Positions 56,469 through 64,000 of a stretch of 64,000 bases of DNA are shown piece by piece (position 1 is the first letter of the stretch; each line of letters begins with the position of its first letter). The DNA is taken from contig NZ_BDBL01000027.1 in the NCBI RefSeq assembly GCF_001612965.1, positions 1 to 64,000 of the forward strand, written 5' to 3'. A program made the position numbers and the translations under genes. The notes under the pieces were generated by a model, which saw only the letters and a list, made by a program, of their open reading frames with translations, made no database searches and had not been told where the DNA came from. This DNA is from Nocardia kruczakiae NBRC 101016 (GTDB lineage Bacteria > Actinomycetota > Actinomycetes > Mycobacteriales > Mycobacteriaceae).

Positions 56469-56849
56469 ATGGCGAGCACACGACCGCGAGTCCAGGTCCG
56501 GCGGATCTACGACGATCCCGATCCCGACGACGGGATGCGCGTGCTGGTCGATCGCCTCTGGCCGCGCGGGATGAGCAAGGAGAACGCCCACCTCGACGAA
56601 TGGTGCAAAACGATCGCGCCCTCCACCGAACTGCGCACCTGGTACGGCCACGACCCCGCCAAATTCGACGAATTCGGTCGCCGCTACCGGGAGGAACTGC
56701 ACGATCCGGAACGCGCCGCCGACCTGGACCATCTACGCGAACTCGCCGGGCGCGGCATGCTGACTCTGCTGTCGGCCACCAAGCGGATCGACATCAGCGA
56801 GGCAGCGGTGCTCGCCGATCTGGTCGAGAAGAAGTCGGCGCCGCACTGA
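56469..56849 (+). CDS. DUF488 family protein
   Basis: A 126-residue protein of unknown function. VRRIYDDPDPDDGMRVLVDRLWPRGMSKENAHLDEWCKTIAPSTELR broken by loops is the DUF488 signature with its conserved Arg-Trp-Pro-Arg-Gly, and WYGHDPAKFDEFGRRYREEL follows. AAGGGAG precedes the ATG at 56469. It stands alone between the acyltransferase promoter and the phosphatase-like gene. Confidence 0.88.
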   Translation: MASTRPRVQVRRIYDDPDPDDGMRVLVDRLWPRGMSKENAHLDEWCKTIAPSTELRTWYGHDPAKFDEFGRRYREELHDPERAADLDHLRELAGRGMLTLLSATKRIDISEAAVLADLVEKKSAPH

Positions 56850-56879
56850 GGTGGACCGGCATGGCCGAACCGCACGATC

Positions 56880-57437
56880 TCACAGCGGATTCGCGGTGTG
56901 CCGCACGGTCCAGGCCGGGCCGCGGCTGTGCAGTGTGGTGGTGCTGAGCGGCGGAATGTCGATGCGCCAGAACGATTCCGGCGGCGCGGCGAGGGCGAGC
57001 AGGACACTCGCGCGGACGACGGCGGGATGGGTGGTCGCGACGATGCGGCGTCGGTCCGCGACCACCGTGTCGAGCCAGCCGCGTACCCGGTCGAGCAGGT
57101 CGGTGATCGCTTCGCCGCCGTGGCCGCGATAGCCGGGATCCGTCATCCAGGCCATGAGGTCGGCCGGGTCCACAGTGTCCATCGACATGCCCGCCCAGTC
57201 GCCGCAGTCGAGGTCGCGCAGGGCGGGTTCGGTGGTTGCGCGCAGGGACAGCAGGGCGGCGGTCGCGGTCGCCCGCAGTTCCGGGGCGGTCAGGACCCGG
57301 TCGGCCCGTGGCGTCGCGGGGGTGGCGGCGCCGCGGGGCGGTTCGTCGAGCGGTTCGTCGACCGGGAAGCGGGCCGACCGCATCGCCGCGGTCATGCCGT
57401 GACTGATCAGCGTGAGCCGGGTGACGGTCGCGCTCAT
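56880..57437 (-). CDS. histidine-phosphatase-like protein in the cobalt operon
   Basis: A 185-residue protein of the histidine phosphatase fold, last of cbtB-cbtA. The active-site motif, normally RHG, reads SHG (S12-H13-G14) in LTLISHGMT; a second His is in TTHPAVV. The His nucleophile remains but the phosphate-binding Arg is replaced, so activity may be reduced or changed. It overlaps cbtA (ATGA) and is riboswitch-controlled with it. A role in cobalamin precursor dephosphorylation (CobC-like) is possible but unproven. Confidence 0.8.
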   Translation of the reverse strand: MSATVTRLTLISHGMTAAMRSARFPVDEPLDEPPRGAATPATPRADRVLTAPELRATATAALLSLRATTEPALRDLDCGDWAGMSMDTVDPADLMAWMTDPGYRGHGGEAITDLLDRVRGWLDTVVADRRRIVATTHPAVVRASVLLALAAPPESFWRIDIPPLSTTTLHSRGPAWTVRHTANPL

Positions 57438-58288
57438 ACCGCCGCTGCCGGCGCGGCCGCGGCGGAGTCGTCCGCGCGCCGGAACAGCCGCGGTGCCAGT
57501 GTCGCGAAACCGACGCCGATCACCGACCACAGAATGACCTGTGCGGCAAGGGAATAGAAACGGAAGTAGTACAGATCGTCGGCGGGGAAGCCCGGATAGA
57601 CGATCCGGCCGCTCGAATCGGTCAGCGGCCGCGGTGTTTCGGTGGCCGCGTCGCCCAGGGCCCGGTTGGCGGCCAGATGCCCGAGTGAGGGCAGCATCGC
57701 GGCGATCGCGGTCACTACGACGACGAAGGCCAGGCCCGCGGCGATGGTCGCCGTCCAATTGCCCAGGCGCGCTTGCAGTGCGCGGCCCAGCCATACGGCG
57801 CCCACCGCGCAGGCCGCGGCGATCGCCACCATCAGCAGGTACAGGCCGGTGCGCTGCCCGATCGTGTCGGGGTTGCCGATCGAGGGCGGATTGGCCGGAT
57901 ACTTGAAGAACGGCACGGCGTACAACACGCCGAACATGCCGCCCGCCACGCACAGCGCGAGATTGCGCGGGCTCAACGCGCCGACGCGGCCCACGAACAG
58001 GCAGTACACGACCGCGAACAGCGCACCCATCGCGGCGCCGAACACGATCATGCCGAAGCCGACGCCGATACTCGCCTGCACCGACCGGGTGAACAGTTCG
58101 CCCTCTTCCATGCCGGCCATCGTGTGACCGGCGGCGTGCTCGAGTGTCGTATGCGCCTCGTCGCGCCCGCCCTCGTAGGCGATGGCGCGGTCGATGATCG
58201 GCTCGGCCAGAATCCGGGCGAATACGAAGGTCAGCAGCCCGCCGATGGCGCCGACCAGCACGCCGCGGGCGATGATTCGTTTTTCCAT
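57434..58288 (-). CDS. cbtA: CbtA cobalt transporter subunit
   Basis: A 284-residue, six-helix membrane protein of the CbtA family, predicted to bring Co2+ into the cell for cobalamin synthesis. ARGVLVGAIGGLLTFVFARILAEP, the His/Glu-rich segment EAHTTLEHAAGHTMAGMEEGEL and FGVLYAVPFFKYPANPPSIGNPDTIGQRTGLY are conserved in the family. 21 bases downstream of cbtB. Confidence 0.9.
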   Translation of the reverse strand: MEKRIIARGVLVGAIGGLLTFVFARILAEPIIDRAIAYEGGRDEAHTTLEHAAGHTMAGMEEGELFTRSVQASIGVGFGMIVFGAAMGALFAVVYCLFVGRVGALSPRNLALCVAGGMFGVLYAVPFFKYPANPPSIGNPDTIGQRTGLYLLMVAIAAACAVGAVWLGRALQARLGNWTATIAAGLAFVVVVTAIAAMLPSLGHLAANRALGDAATETPRPLTDSSGRIVYPGFPADDLYYFRFYSLAAQVILWSVIGVGFATLAPRLFRRADDSAAAAPAAAV

Positions 58289-58309
58289 CGTGATGGCTCG
58301 ATCCCGCGG

Positions 58310-58525
58310 TCAGTGGCAGGGGTAGCCGAGGAAATGCCGTGCGTCGTGGACGAATTCGTGCACGTGCATATCGTCGCCGAAGATCGAGACCGCGCCCTGA
58401 TCGATACCGATGAAATAGAGGGCGAGCAGCGCCAGGACGGTGGTGCCGCCCAGCCACAGGGCTGTCGTGGGAATGGAGAGTCGCATCGACTCCAGGCCGG
58501 ACCGGGGAACATAGGACGTCGCCAT
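58310..58525 (-). CDS. cbtB: CbtB cobalt transporter subunit
   Basis: A 71-residue protein with one membrane helix and the family's histidine-rich C-terminus, DMHVHEFVHDARHFLGYPCH, thought to bind cobalt outside. GGAGGAG precedes the ATG. First gene after the cobalamin riboswitch. Confidence 0.93.
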   Translation of the reverse strand: MATSYVPRSGLESMRLSIPTTALWLGGTTVLALLALYFIGIDQGAVSIFGDDMHVHEFVHDARHFLGYPCH

Positions 58526-58557
58526 GTGACTCTCCTCCGGGGATTGCGCGTCCCCGC

Positions 58558-58668
58558 TCGATGGTGGTTACCACGCGATCCGAGTATCTGACTCGCTTTC
58601 CGCCCGGCGGAAGGCTCACAGTGGCGCGACCGTCCCGGATTTGCACCGGGTTCCTCGAATCGTCGCTC
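58558..58668 (-). promoter_or_regulatory. cobalamin riboswitch
   Basis: On the minus strand the leader contains, in order, GGAACCCGGTGCAAATCCGGG (split here: GGAACCCGG, TGCAAATCCGGG), the near-invariant B12-box GCCACTGTGAG and GAGTCAGATAC, with matching stems. This is the established order for adenosylcobalamin/cobalamin riboswitches. It ends about 30 bases before cbtB and should repress cobalt uptake when cobalamin is plentiful. Confidence 0.92.
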
Positions 58669-58816
58669 GCACAACCATACGAAATCGCGGTCCGGCCGGT
58701 CAATCGGGTGGTTGCGAGATCGGGTCGTGACCGAAATGTCAGCGCCGTCGTCGCTGTGAGAGGAGGATTTCAGGGTAGTAACCAGAAAATAGCCATCGAT
58801 CGAAGGGTGGGCCCTC

Positions 58817-59761
58817 ATGAGCGGATTGCCGCGGTATGCGGCGATGCTGGCCACGGCCGGCGCTCTGCCCGCCGACAGCGCGGCGTGGGCCTACGAAGTG
58901 AAATTCGACGGTATCCGCGCCATCGGTTACGTGGATCGGGACCTGCGGCTGATCTCGCGCAACGGCAACGACGTGACCGCTGCCTGGCCGGAACTCGCCG
59001 ACCTCGCCCCCGCGGCGCCGCCGATCGTCGTCGACGGCGAAATCGTCGCCTTCGCCGCGGACGGGCGTACCTCCTTCGCCGCCCTGCAACCGCGCATGCA
59101 CCAGCGCAATCCGGCCATGATCCGCGCGCTGACCCGCTCGGTCCCCGCCACCTACCTCATCTTCGATCTGCTGCACATCGGCGACCGGTCGCTGATCGAT
59201 CTGCCCTACGAGCGACGCCGCCGTTTGCTGGAACAACTCGGCCTGCGCGGCCCGAACTGGCGCATTCCACCCCGGCTGACCGGCACCGGCGCCGACGTCC
59301 TGGCCGAATCGGCGCGCTTGGGGCTCGAGGGCATCGTGTGCAAGCGGCTGGACAGCCCGTATCTGCCCGGCCGGCGCAGTCCGCTGTGGACGAAGGTCAA
59401 GAACGTCAACGATCAGGAGATCGTCATCGTGGGGTGGCGGCCCGGCGCGGGCCGGCGCGCGGGACGCATCGGCTCACTACTCATGGGCGTGCACGACGAG
59501 ACCGGGGAATTGGTCTACATCGGCAATGTCGGCACCGGCTTCACACAGGCCATGCTCGATGATCTGCAGAACAAACTGCGGCCGCTGCGGCGGCGGACCC
59601 CCACGGTCGCGGCGCCGGTGAAGGACGCGATCTGGGTGGAACCCGAACTGGTGGGCGAGGTGTCGTTCACAGAGCGGACCGGGGACGGGCGCTTGCGTCA
59701 CCCGTCCTGGCGTGGATTGCGGCCGGACAAGACGCCGGACGAGGTCAACGCTCCCGGTTAG
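58817..59761 (+). CDS. ATP-dependent DNA ligase (LigC-like)
   Basis: A 314-residue ligase. The adenylated lysine is K29 in EVKFDGIR. Other nucleotidyltransferase motifs are DGEIVAF, YLIFDLLHI, LEGIVCKRLDSPY and PLWTKVK (motif V). The OB-fold follows after about residue 205. No N-terminal DNA-binding domain is present, as in LigC-type repair ligases of actinobacteria. It is transcribed away from the cobalt operon. Confidence 0.92.
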   Translation: MSGLPRYAAMLATAGALPADSAAWAYEVKFDGIRAIGYVDRDLRLISRNGNDVTAAWPELADLAPAAPPIVVDGEIVAFAADGRTSFAALQPRMHQRNPAMIRALTRSVPATYLIFDLLHIGDRSLIDLPYERRRRLLEQLGLRGPNWRIPPRLTGTGADVLAESARLGLEGIVCKRLDSPYLPGRRSPLWTKVKNVNDQEIVIVGWRPGAGRRAGRIGSLLMGVHDETGELVYIGNVGTGFTQAMLDDLQNKLRPLRRRTPTVAAPVKDAIWVEPELVGEVSFTERTGDGRLRHPSWRGLRPDKTPDEVNAPG

Positions 59762-59809
59762 CACGGCGCCGACGACGATCCGGCGTGGTTCGATCTCTTG
59801 TCGGTCGGA

Positions 59810-59878
59810 TTACATGGGCATCATCGGGAACATCATGTTCCACATGTCGCGCAGCATCGCCATCATCTGCATGCACAT
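59810..59878 (-). CDS. 22-residue methionine-rich micropeptide
   Basis: A tiny frame from an ATG at 59878 to a TAA at 59810 encodes 22 residues, eleven of which are Met. It begins MCMQMMAMLRDMW and ends with MMFPMMPM. A perfect AGGAGGTGA ribosome site lies about eight bases upstream. Chance would rarely give an optimal Shine-Dalgarno, half Met and a clean stop together. Met-rich clusters bind Cu(I), Ag(I) or Hg(II) in known proteins, so a metal-binding role is conceivable; one Cys is included. No homologue is recognised from memory. Confidence 0.5.
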   Translation of the reverse strand: MCMQMMAMLRDMWNMMFPMMPM

Positions 59879-59893
59879 CGTCGCTCACCTCCT

Positions 59894-59919
59894 ACCTGTG
59901 GTGTGAATCCCCCACAGGT
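59894..59919 (-). promoter_or_regulatory. palindrome upstream of the Met-rich micropeptide
   Basis: ACCTGTGG and CCACAGGT form perfect 8-bp arms around a 10-base spacer, ending four bases before the micropeptide's Shine-Dalgarno. As DNA it could be a repressor operator; as RNA it would form a hairpin that could expose or hide the ribosome site. Confidence 0.5.
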
Positions 59920-59974
59920 CCCACGCGGTGGCGAAACGCGTGGTTCAGCATGTGGCCCGGGCCTCCCGGGACAT

Positions 59975-61054
59975 TCACAGGTCCGCGCCCCAGCGGTCGA
60001 CCGGGTCGCTGCCACCGACACCGGAGGCGAACTCCCGCACCCGCAGACGCCCACCGGCGTCGGACGCCAACGGCGGTGTGGCGCCGCCGGATCCGTGACT
60101 CATACCGGTCAGGACCTCGCGCAGGGCGGAGACGGCGTCGACGCGCGGCGCCCAGCCGAGATCGCGCCTGGCGCGGGTGGTGTCCATGATCGGCAGGCGC
60201 ATCATCGCGTCGAACAGTTCGGGCGGGGCGGGGACCAGGCGCAGGCGCCAGCCGACGGCCAATGCGGCGCGTACGGCCCCGGGCGGTACGGACACCGTCG
60301 GCGCGTCGAACAACGCGCCGAGTTTCGCGCGATCGATCACCGGGTCGGCGGCCAGGTTGAACGCGCCGTGCACGCTCGGGTCGACGACGGCGAGACTGTA
60401 GGCGCTGCCGATGTCGTCGGCGTGCACCGCCTGCAGTCGCAGACCCGCCGGCACGGGCAGCACCGGGATCAGGGGAGGGCGCAGCACGCTGCCGGGCACC
60501 AGCGGGCCCGCGAACAGCCGGCGCTGCTGGCTGGCGGAGGCCTCCTGGAAGGTGAAGGCGGGGCGCATCCGCACCACCCGCCGGTCCGGATGTTCGTTCT
60601 CGAACAGGTCGAGCAATCGCTCGACATAGGCCTTCTCCCGCATGTACCCGGCCGGCGGCCAGCCTTCCGTGGACCAGTCCTCGCCGACCGGATCATCATG
60701 GTGCACAGGGGAATACGCGCCGACCGACGATGCGTACACCAGCGACGGAACGCCGGCCTGCGCGACCGCGCGCAAGACCCGTTCGGTTCCCTGCACGTTC
60801 GCGCGCCAGGTTTCGAGCGGGCGATGCGTCGGCTGGAACACCCACGCGAGATGGACCACCACGTCGGCGCCGCGGAATTCGGTGAGCAGATCGTCGCAGC
60901 GCATATCGGCGCGCGCCCACCGCACCCCCTCGGCCGGCTGCCGCGGCAGCCGCCGGGCGAGTCCGACGATCGCGTCGATCTCCGGGCGCCGGGCCAGCGC
61001 GGACACGACCGCGGTGCCGACGTTCCCGGTGGCTCCGACCACGACCACACGCAT
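59975..61054 (-). CDS. NAD-dependent epimerase/dehydratase (extended SDR)
   Basis: A 359-residue extended SDR. The Rossmann motif VVVGATGNVGTAV opens the protein. VVHLAWVFQP and the catalytic YMREKAYVE (Tyr-x3-Lys) are present, followed by a substrate domain with RMRPAFTFQE. The P450 stop overlaps an in-frame GTG (GTGA at 61060-61063), but the ATG at 61054 has GGAGG at better spacing, so I chose it. The C-terminal ~40 residues are low complexity. Probably acts with the P450 on one metabolite. Confidence 0.85.
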   Translation of the reverse strand: MRVVVVGATGNVGTAVVSALARRPEIDAIVGLARRLPRQPAEGVRWARADMRCDDLLTEFRGADVVVHLAWVFQPTHRPLETWRANVQGTERVLRAVAQAGVPSLVYASSVGAYSPVHHDDPVGEDWSTEGWPPAGYMREKAYVERLLDLFENEHPDRRVVRMRPAFTFQEASASQQRRLFAGPLVPGSVLRPPLIPVLPVPAGLRLQAVHADDIGSAYSLAVVDPSVHGAFNLAADPVIDRAKLGALFDAPTVSVPPGAVRAALAVGWRLRLVPAPPELFDAMMRLPIMDTTRARRDLGWAPRVDAVSALREVLTGMSHGSGGATPPLASDAGGRLRVREFASGVGGSDPVDRWGADL

Positions 61055-61059
61055 ATCCG

Positions 61060-62508
61060 TCACCTCCCCGCCGGCGAAGGCGACTGTGCCGCTTGGAGTG
61101 CGCGCGCCCGCGCGGCGAACTCGATGCGGAAGTTGTCGAAGGTGATCGGCAGCGCCGCCGAGGGGGTGGGCCGCGGGTGCGAGCGCAGCTCCAGATCCAG
61201 TTCGTCGATCAGATGCGCCAGCAGGCTCGTGGTGAGGAACAGGACCAGATCGCGACCGGGGCATCGGGCCGGGCCGGCGCTGAACGGCACCAGCTGCGGG
61301 TACCGCTCGGCGCGTCCGTCGAGCCAGATATCGGGTTCGAAGGTGTGCGCGAACGGCAGGGTTTCCGGGTCGCGGTGGAAGGCCGGTACCGGGATGAGCA
61401 GGGCCGCGCCCGCCGCCACGGTGCACCGGTCGTCGCCGCGGCCCCATGCAGTGTCCTCGGTGGTGTCGCGCAATATCGCCGGGGTGGTCGGCCACAGCCG
61501 CACCGACTCCAGGATGCAGGCACGCAGATACGGCCGTGGCATGGCGCGCTCGGGCTCCTGCGCGTCCAGCCGTGCGCGGGCGAGCTGCTCGGGATGGGTG
61601 GACAGTACGGCGAGGGCACGGATGGTCGCCATACCGGCGGCGTCGAAGGCGAACAGCCAATGCGGGATCTGCCCGACCGGATCGACCGTGCCCGCGGCCG
61701 GCAGGTGCGTCAACGCGCCTGCGAGACTGTCGGTTTCGGCCGACTGCACATAATCGTAGAGTTGCTCGTAGAAGCGCTCGCGCAGCCGTCGATGCGGCCG
61801 CGCGAAGTACGACCAGTTGCCCGCCGCGCGCAGCCGCCACAGCCGATCCGTGATCGAGTCGTCCTCGCGGGCGCGGCGGCCCAGCACGATCCGGCGCACG
61901 AGTCGCCACCAGTCGGTGGTGAAATGCGCCGCCCCCAGCCCGCCGCGCTGCATCGCGGTGCGGATCTGCTCGCGGGCGGCATCGGCGACCACCCCGGCGA
62001 ACGGATCGGCCAGATGGTGCAGCGGCCGGTCGGTGTCGAGCGCCTGTTCGTTCAGGCGGCGGCGCTGTTCGCGGGCCGCACCCTCGGAGATGAGCACCCC
62101 GTGCGGCTGGAAGGTGCGCAGTGCGGCGATCTTCTCCCGATTGGCGGGATGGAACGGAGTCGGCGCGCCGTCGAGTATCCGCGAGACGTCGGCGGGCTCC
62201 AGCGGCACCAGCACCCGCCGCCCCGGCAGCACCAGTTCGACCGGCCCGCTGCCGAATTCGCGGCGCAGCCGGTGCATCCTGCGGACCGCGCGGTCGTCGG
62301 CGCCGAGGCGTTCCAGCACCGCCGTCATGCCGCGGCGCCGGGCGATCACCCCGGCGGCGACCGGTGCCAGCCCCAGATCGGCCAGTGCCGCCGCGGCGCG
62401 CGGTCCGGTCAGCCGGTGGGCGGCTCGGCCGGGGGCCGGCGTGGGGCGGACAGGGTCGGCTGAGCTGCGCGAATCGGTGTCGCCGTGTGGATCGAGTTCG
62501 CGGTGCAC
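61060..62508 (-). CDS. cytochrome P450
   Basis: A 482-residue monooxygenase. The heme-binding motif is PFSAGPARCPGRDLVLF with Cys416; the ExxR is ESVRLWPTTPAIL, and the I-helix is HWLFAFDAAGMATIRAL, where the usual acidic-alcohol pair (A-G-x-D/E-T) reads A-G-M-A-T. Start GTG with AAGGAGG five bases upstream. Pairs with the epimerase as an operon. No ferredoxin gene is adjacent. The substrate is unknown. Confidence 0.9.
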   Translation of the reverse strand: MHRELDPHGDTDSRSSADPVRPTPAPGRAAHRLTGPRAAAALADLGLAPVAAGVIARRRGMTAVLERLGADDRAVRRMHRLRREFGSGPVELVLPGRRVLVPLEPADVSRILDGAPTPFHPANREKIAALRTFQPHGVLISEGAAREQRRRLNEQALDTDRPLHHLADPFAGVVADAAREQIRTAMQRGGLGAAHFTTDWWRLVRRIVLGRRAREDDSITDRLWRLRAAGNWSYFARPHRRLRERFYEQLYDYVQSAETDSLAGALTHLPAAGTVDPVGQIPHWLFAFDAAGMATIRALAVLSTHPEQLARARLDAQEPERAMPRPYLRACILESVRLWPTTPAILRDTTEDTAWGRGDDRCTVAAGAALLIPVPAFHRDPETLPFAHTFEPDIWLDGRAERYPQLVPFSAGPARCPGRDLVLFLTTSLLAHLIDELDLELRSHPRPTPSAALPITFDNFRIEFAARARALQAAQSPSPAGR

Positions 62509-62646
62509 ATCGGCCTCCTTTGGTCCTCAGCGACCGCCTACCCGGGAGGGATCGGGCGAAACGAGCGCCCGGGAACCGATCGAATATTCGCGGAGGGGCC
62601 GGGTAGTGCCGGGGTGACGAGTACACGAAACGGGCCGGAGGTGAGG

Positions 62647-62997
62647 ATGGCACGCGAGGTCGATCCCCGCTGGAGTGACCCGCCGAGTTTCCGGCGGGCC
62701 GTGCGGTACGCGGTCGGCGTGCTGGTGGTGGCGGCGATCGTCGCAGGGGTGGCGCTGGGCTGGGCGGCCTCGCGGGAGCAGTGCGCGAACGCCGATCACG
62801 TGGCCTGCGATACCGCGTCGCGGCTGGCCGTCGGTCTGGTACCCGGAATCGTGTTGTTACTGGGCGGCATCGGCGCGTTCGTCATCACCGTGCGGCAGTG
62901 GCGCGGCGGACGGCCGTGGCCGGTATGGCAGGGCGCGGGCTGGTTCCTGTTCGCGGTGATGGTGGTGTATCTGGCGATGGCGATGGCCGCAGGCTGA
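62647..62997 (+). CDS. two-helix membrane protein
   Basis: A 116-residue protein with three hydrophobic stretches (GVLVVAAIVAGVALGWAA, LVPGIVLLLGGIGAFVITV, GWFLFAVMVVYLAMAM) and two Cys (QCANADHVACD) in the outside loop that might form a disulfide. GGAGGTGAGG precedes the ATG. Function unknown. It is divergent from the P450-epimerase operon across about 140 bases. Confidence 0.68.
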   Translation: MAREVDPRWSDPPSFRRAVRYAVGVLVVAAIVAGVALGWAASREQCANADHVACDTASRLAVGLVPGIVLLLGGIGAFVITVRQWRGGRPWPVWQGAGWFLFAVMVVYLAMAMAAG

Positions 62998-63090
62998 ACC
63001 CTGCCGCTCGTTTGGAGTCGCCGGCAGCGGGTAGGTCCTGCACGCAAGCAGTCGCCTAGGTGATGACTGTCAGCGAGGAAGGAGACCATC

Positions 63091-63582
63091 GTGGCCAAGA
63101 CCTCCACGACCACCGATCCGATCGCGACGGTGCTGGAGCCGGAACAGCAACGGATCGCCGGTGACGCGCTGTGCGCCACCGTCGTCGATCTGATCGATCT
63201 GAGCCTGATCGGCAAGCAGGCGCACTGGAATGTGATCGGCCCCCGGTTCCGCACCGTCCATCTGGCATTGGACGAACTGGTCGAGACCGCGCGCGGCTTC
63301 ACCGACGCGGCGGCGGAACGGGCCACCGCCATCGGCGTCAGCCCGGACGGGCGCGCCCGCACGGTCGCGGAGAGTTCCAGCGCCGAATCGTTCCCCTCGG
63401 GGTGGCAGCAGGACGGTGACGTGATCGCGGCGATCGTCGCCTCCCTGGCCGCTGTCGTGCGCCGTCTGCGTGAGCGGATCGACGCGTCGGAGAAGGCCGA
63501 TCCGGTCACCCAGGATCTGCTCATCGATATCGCCGGCCGGTTGGAGCAGCTGCATTGGATGTGGCAGGCCCAGGCCGCCTGA
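63091..63582 (+). CDS. dps: Dps-family DNA-protecting ferritin-like protein
   Basis: A 163-residue four-helix ferritin-like protein that mineralises iron and shields DNA under starvation and oxidative stress. KQAHWNVIGPRFRTVHLALDELVETARGFTDAAAERATAIG contains the intersubunit ferroxidase residues (H and E/D). There is no Lys-rich DNA-binding tail of the enteric type. GTG start with GGAAGGAG upstream. Confidence 0.9.
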   Translation: MAKTSTTTDPIATVLEPEQQRIAGDALCATVVDLIDLSLIGKQAHWNVIGPRFRTVHLALDELVETARGFTDAAAERATAIGVSPDGRARTVAESSSAESFPSGWQQDGDVIAAIVASLAAVVRRLRERIDASEKADPVTQDLLIDIAGRLEQLHWMWQAQAA

Positions 63583-64000
63583 CGCGCGTCCTGCGCCGAT
63601 ATCTGGTTCCGGCGGCGGCCGTCCTGGCCGTCGCCGGTTGCTCCGCGCCGGGGTCGCGACTGGAAGCGCCCGATGCCGTGCGGGTGACACCGATCGGGGC
63701 CATCGTGCACGCACCGGTGTGGTCCTACCGGTCGGACGCGCTCGTGGCGCTGGCGCGGGACCGGGTCGTGAAGGTGAACGGACTGGCCGACGGCCGCGGC
63801 GATACCGTCACCTCGGCCCGCCTGCGGGGCCTGGGACCGAACCTGCAGATCAGCCCGGTGGACGACGGCGCGGCGCTGGTCAGCGCCACGGATCGGCAAG
63901 CCGTGGCCTCGATTCGGCTGTCCGATCTGGTCGATACCGGCACACTGTCCGCGGGTCCGCGGCCGTCGTATCTCGCGCTCGATTCGGGGGAGCGGATGCT
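63561..64000 (+). CDS. lipoprotein, partial at right edge
   Basis: Open to the window end. From a GTG at 63561, overlapping the dps 3' end by 22 bases, comes an n-region LTRVLRRYLVP, a hydrophobic core and the lipobox LAVAGC, so the product is probably attached to the outer leaflet by Cys near residue 27. The mature part repeats strand-like units (VWSYRSDALVALARDRVVKV, ISPVDDGAALVSATDRQAV) that look like a beta-propeller (YncE-type). The start could also be an internal codon. Confidence 0.7.
   Translation, partial: MAGPGRLTRVLRRYLVPAAAVLAVAGCSAPGSRLEAPDAVRVTPIGAIVHAPVWSYRSDALVALARDRVVKVNGLADGRGDTVTSARLRGLGPNLQISPVDDGAALVSATDRQAVASIRLSDLVDTGTLSAGPRPSYLALDSGERM

Noticed and set aside
1..64000. 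tRNA, rRNA, CRISPR arrays, transposases, integrases
   Set aside because: I looked for cloverleaf ends, regularly spaced repeats and DDE/recombinase motifs and found none, but without a computational scan small RNAs could be missed.

Overview
The window is high-G+C actinobacterial DNA. Dense operons with ATGA/GTGA start-stop overlaps, many GTG starts, a mycobacterial-type PknK kinase, a prpDBC methylcitrate operon, a TIGR00027-type methyltransferase and a FadD-like acyl-CoA ligase all point to Mycobacteriales, most probably Nocardia. The genus is an inference from gene content. I see no rRNA, tRNA, CRISPR array, transposase or phage genes.

Layout. 1-2254: a stand-alone arginyl-tRNA synthetase lying between two imperfect direct repeats. 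2251-12763: a Nudix hydrolase, a membrane-anchored EEP phosphatase, a TetR/SDR divergent pair with twin operators, a decayed PucR-type regulator, an acyl-CoA ligase, several membrane proteins and an alkyl sulfatase. 12797-17673: a Rieske/FAD oxidoreductase, then a tightly overlapping five-gene redox operon (small anchored protein, ApbE, ferric-reductase-like membrane protein, NuoF-like flavo/Fe-S protein, ferredoxin). 17806-22163: a DJ-1/AraC regulator, a DJ-1 protein, small membrane proteins, a glycosyltransferase remnant and a methyltransferase.

22164-25653 is the accessory hot spot. A 751-residue protein has a Cry delta-endotoxin-like helical N-terminal domain, a ricin-type lectin-like section and a carbohydrate-binding-module-like C-terminus. 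It is encoded by a gene whose base composition switches from about 43% to about 75% G+C. It is bordered by an unusual 500-bp non-coding stretch with a strong hairpin on one side, and by broken DUF1918 and MmyB-like genes on the other.

25654-28528 is an arsenic resistance locus (ArsC, Acr3, two ArsR regulators, an ArsI/CadI-type dioxygenase) with palindromic operators. 28616-34240 holds regulators, efflux, VOC, CsbD and CinA genes. 34393-37933 is prpDBC for propionyl-CoA disposal. 37958-49228 contains an LMF1-like membrane protein, a TetR-thioesterase operon, DUF72, PknK, a crotonase, a two-domain VOC protein and an aconitase-family enzyme. 49235-52867 is a four-gene osmoprotectant ABC transporter with ATGA overlaps throughout. 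53002-56849 has a TauD dioxygenase, a TetR regulator, an orphan protein and an acyltransferase. 56880-58668 is a cobalt uptake operon (CbtB, CbtA, phosphatase-like) behind a cobalamin riboswitch. 58817-64000 holds a DNA ligase, a 22-residue methionine-rich micropeptide, an epimerase-P450 pair, Dps and the start of a lipoprotein.

The most novel candidates are the chimeric Cry-like toxin and the Met-rich micropeptide with its palindromic leader. Next come the repeat-flanked argS and the ApbE redox operon lacking an obvious flavinylation target.
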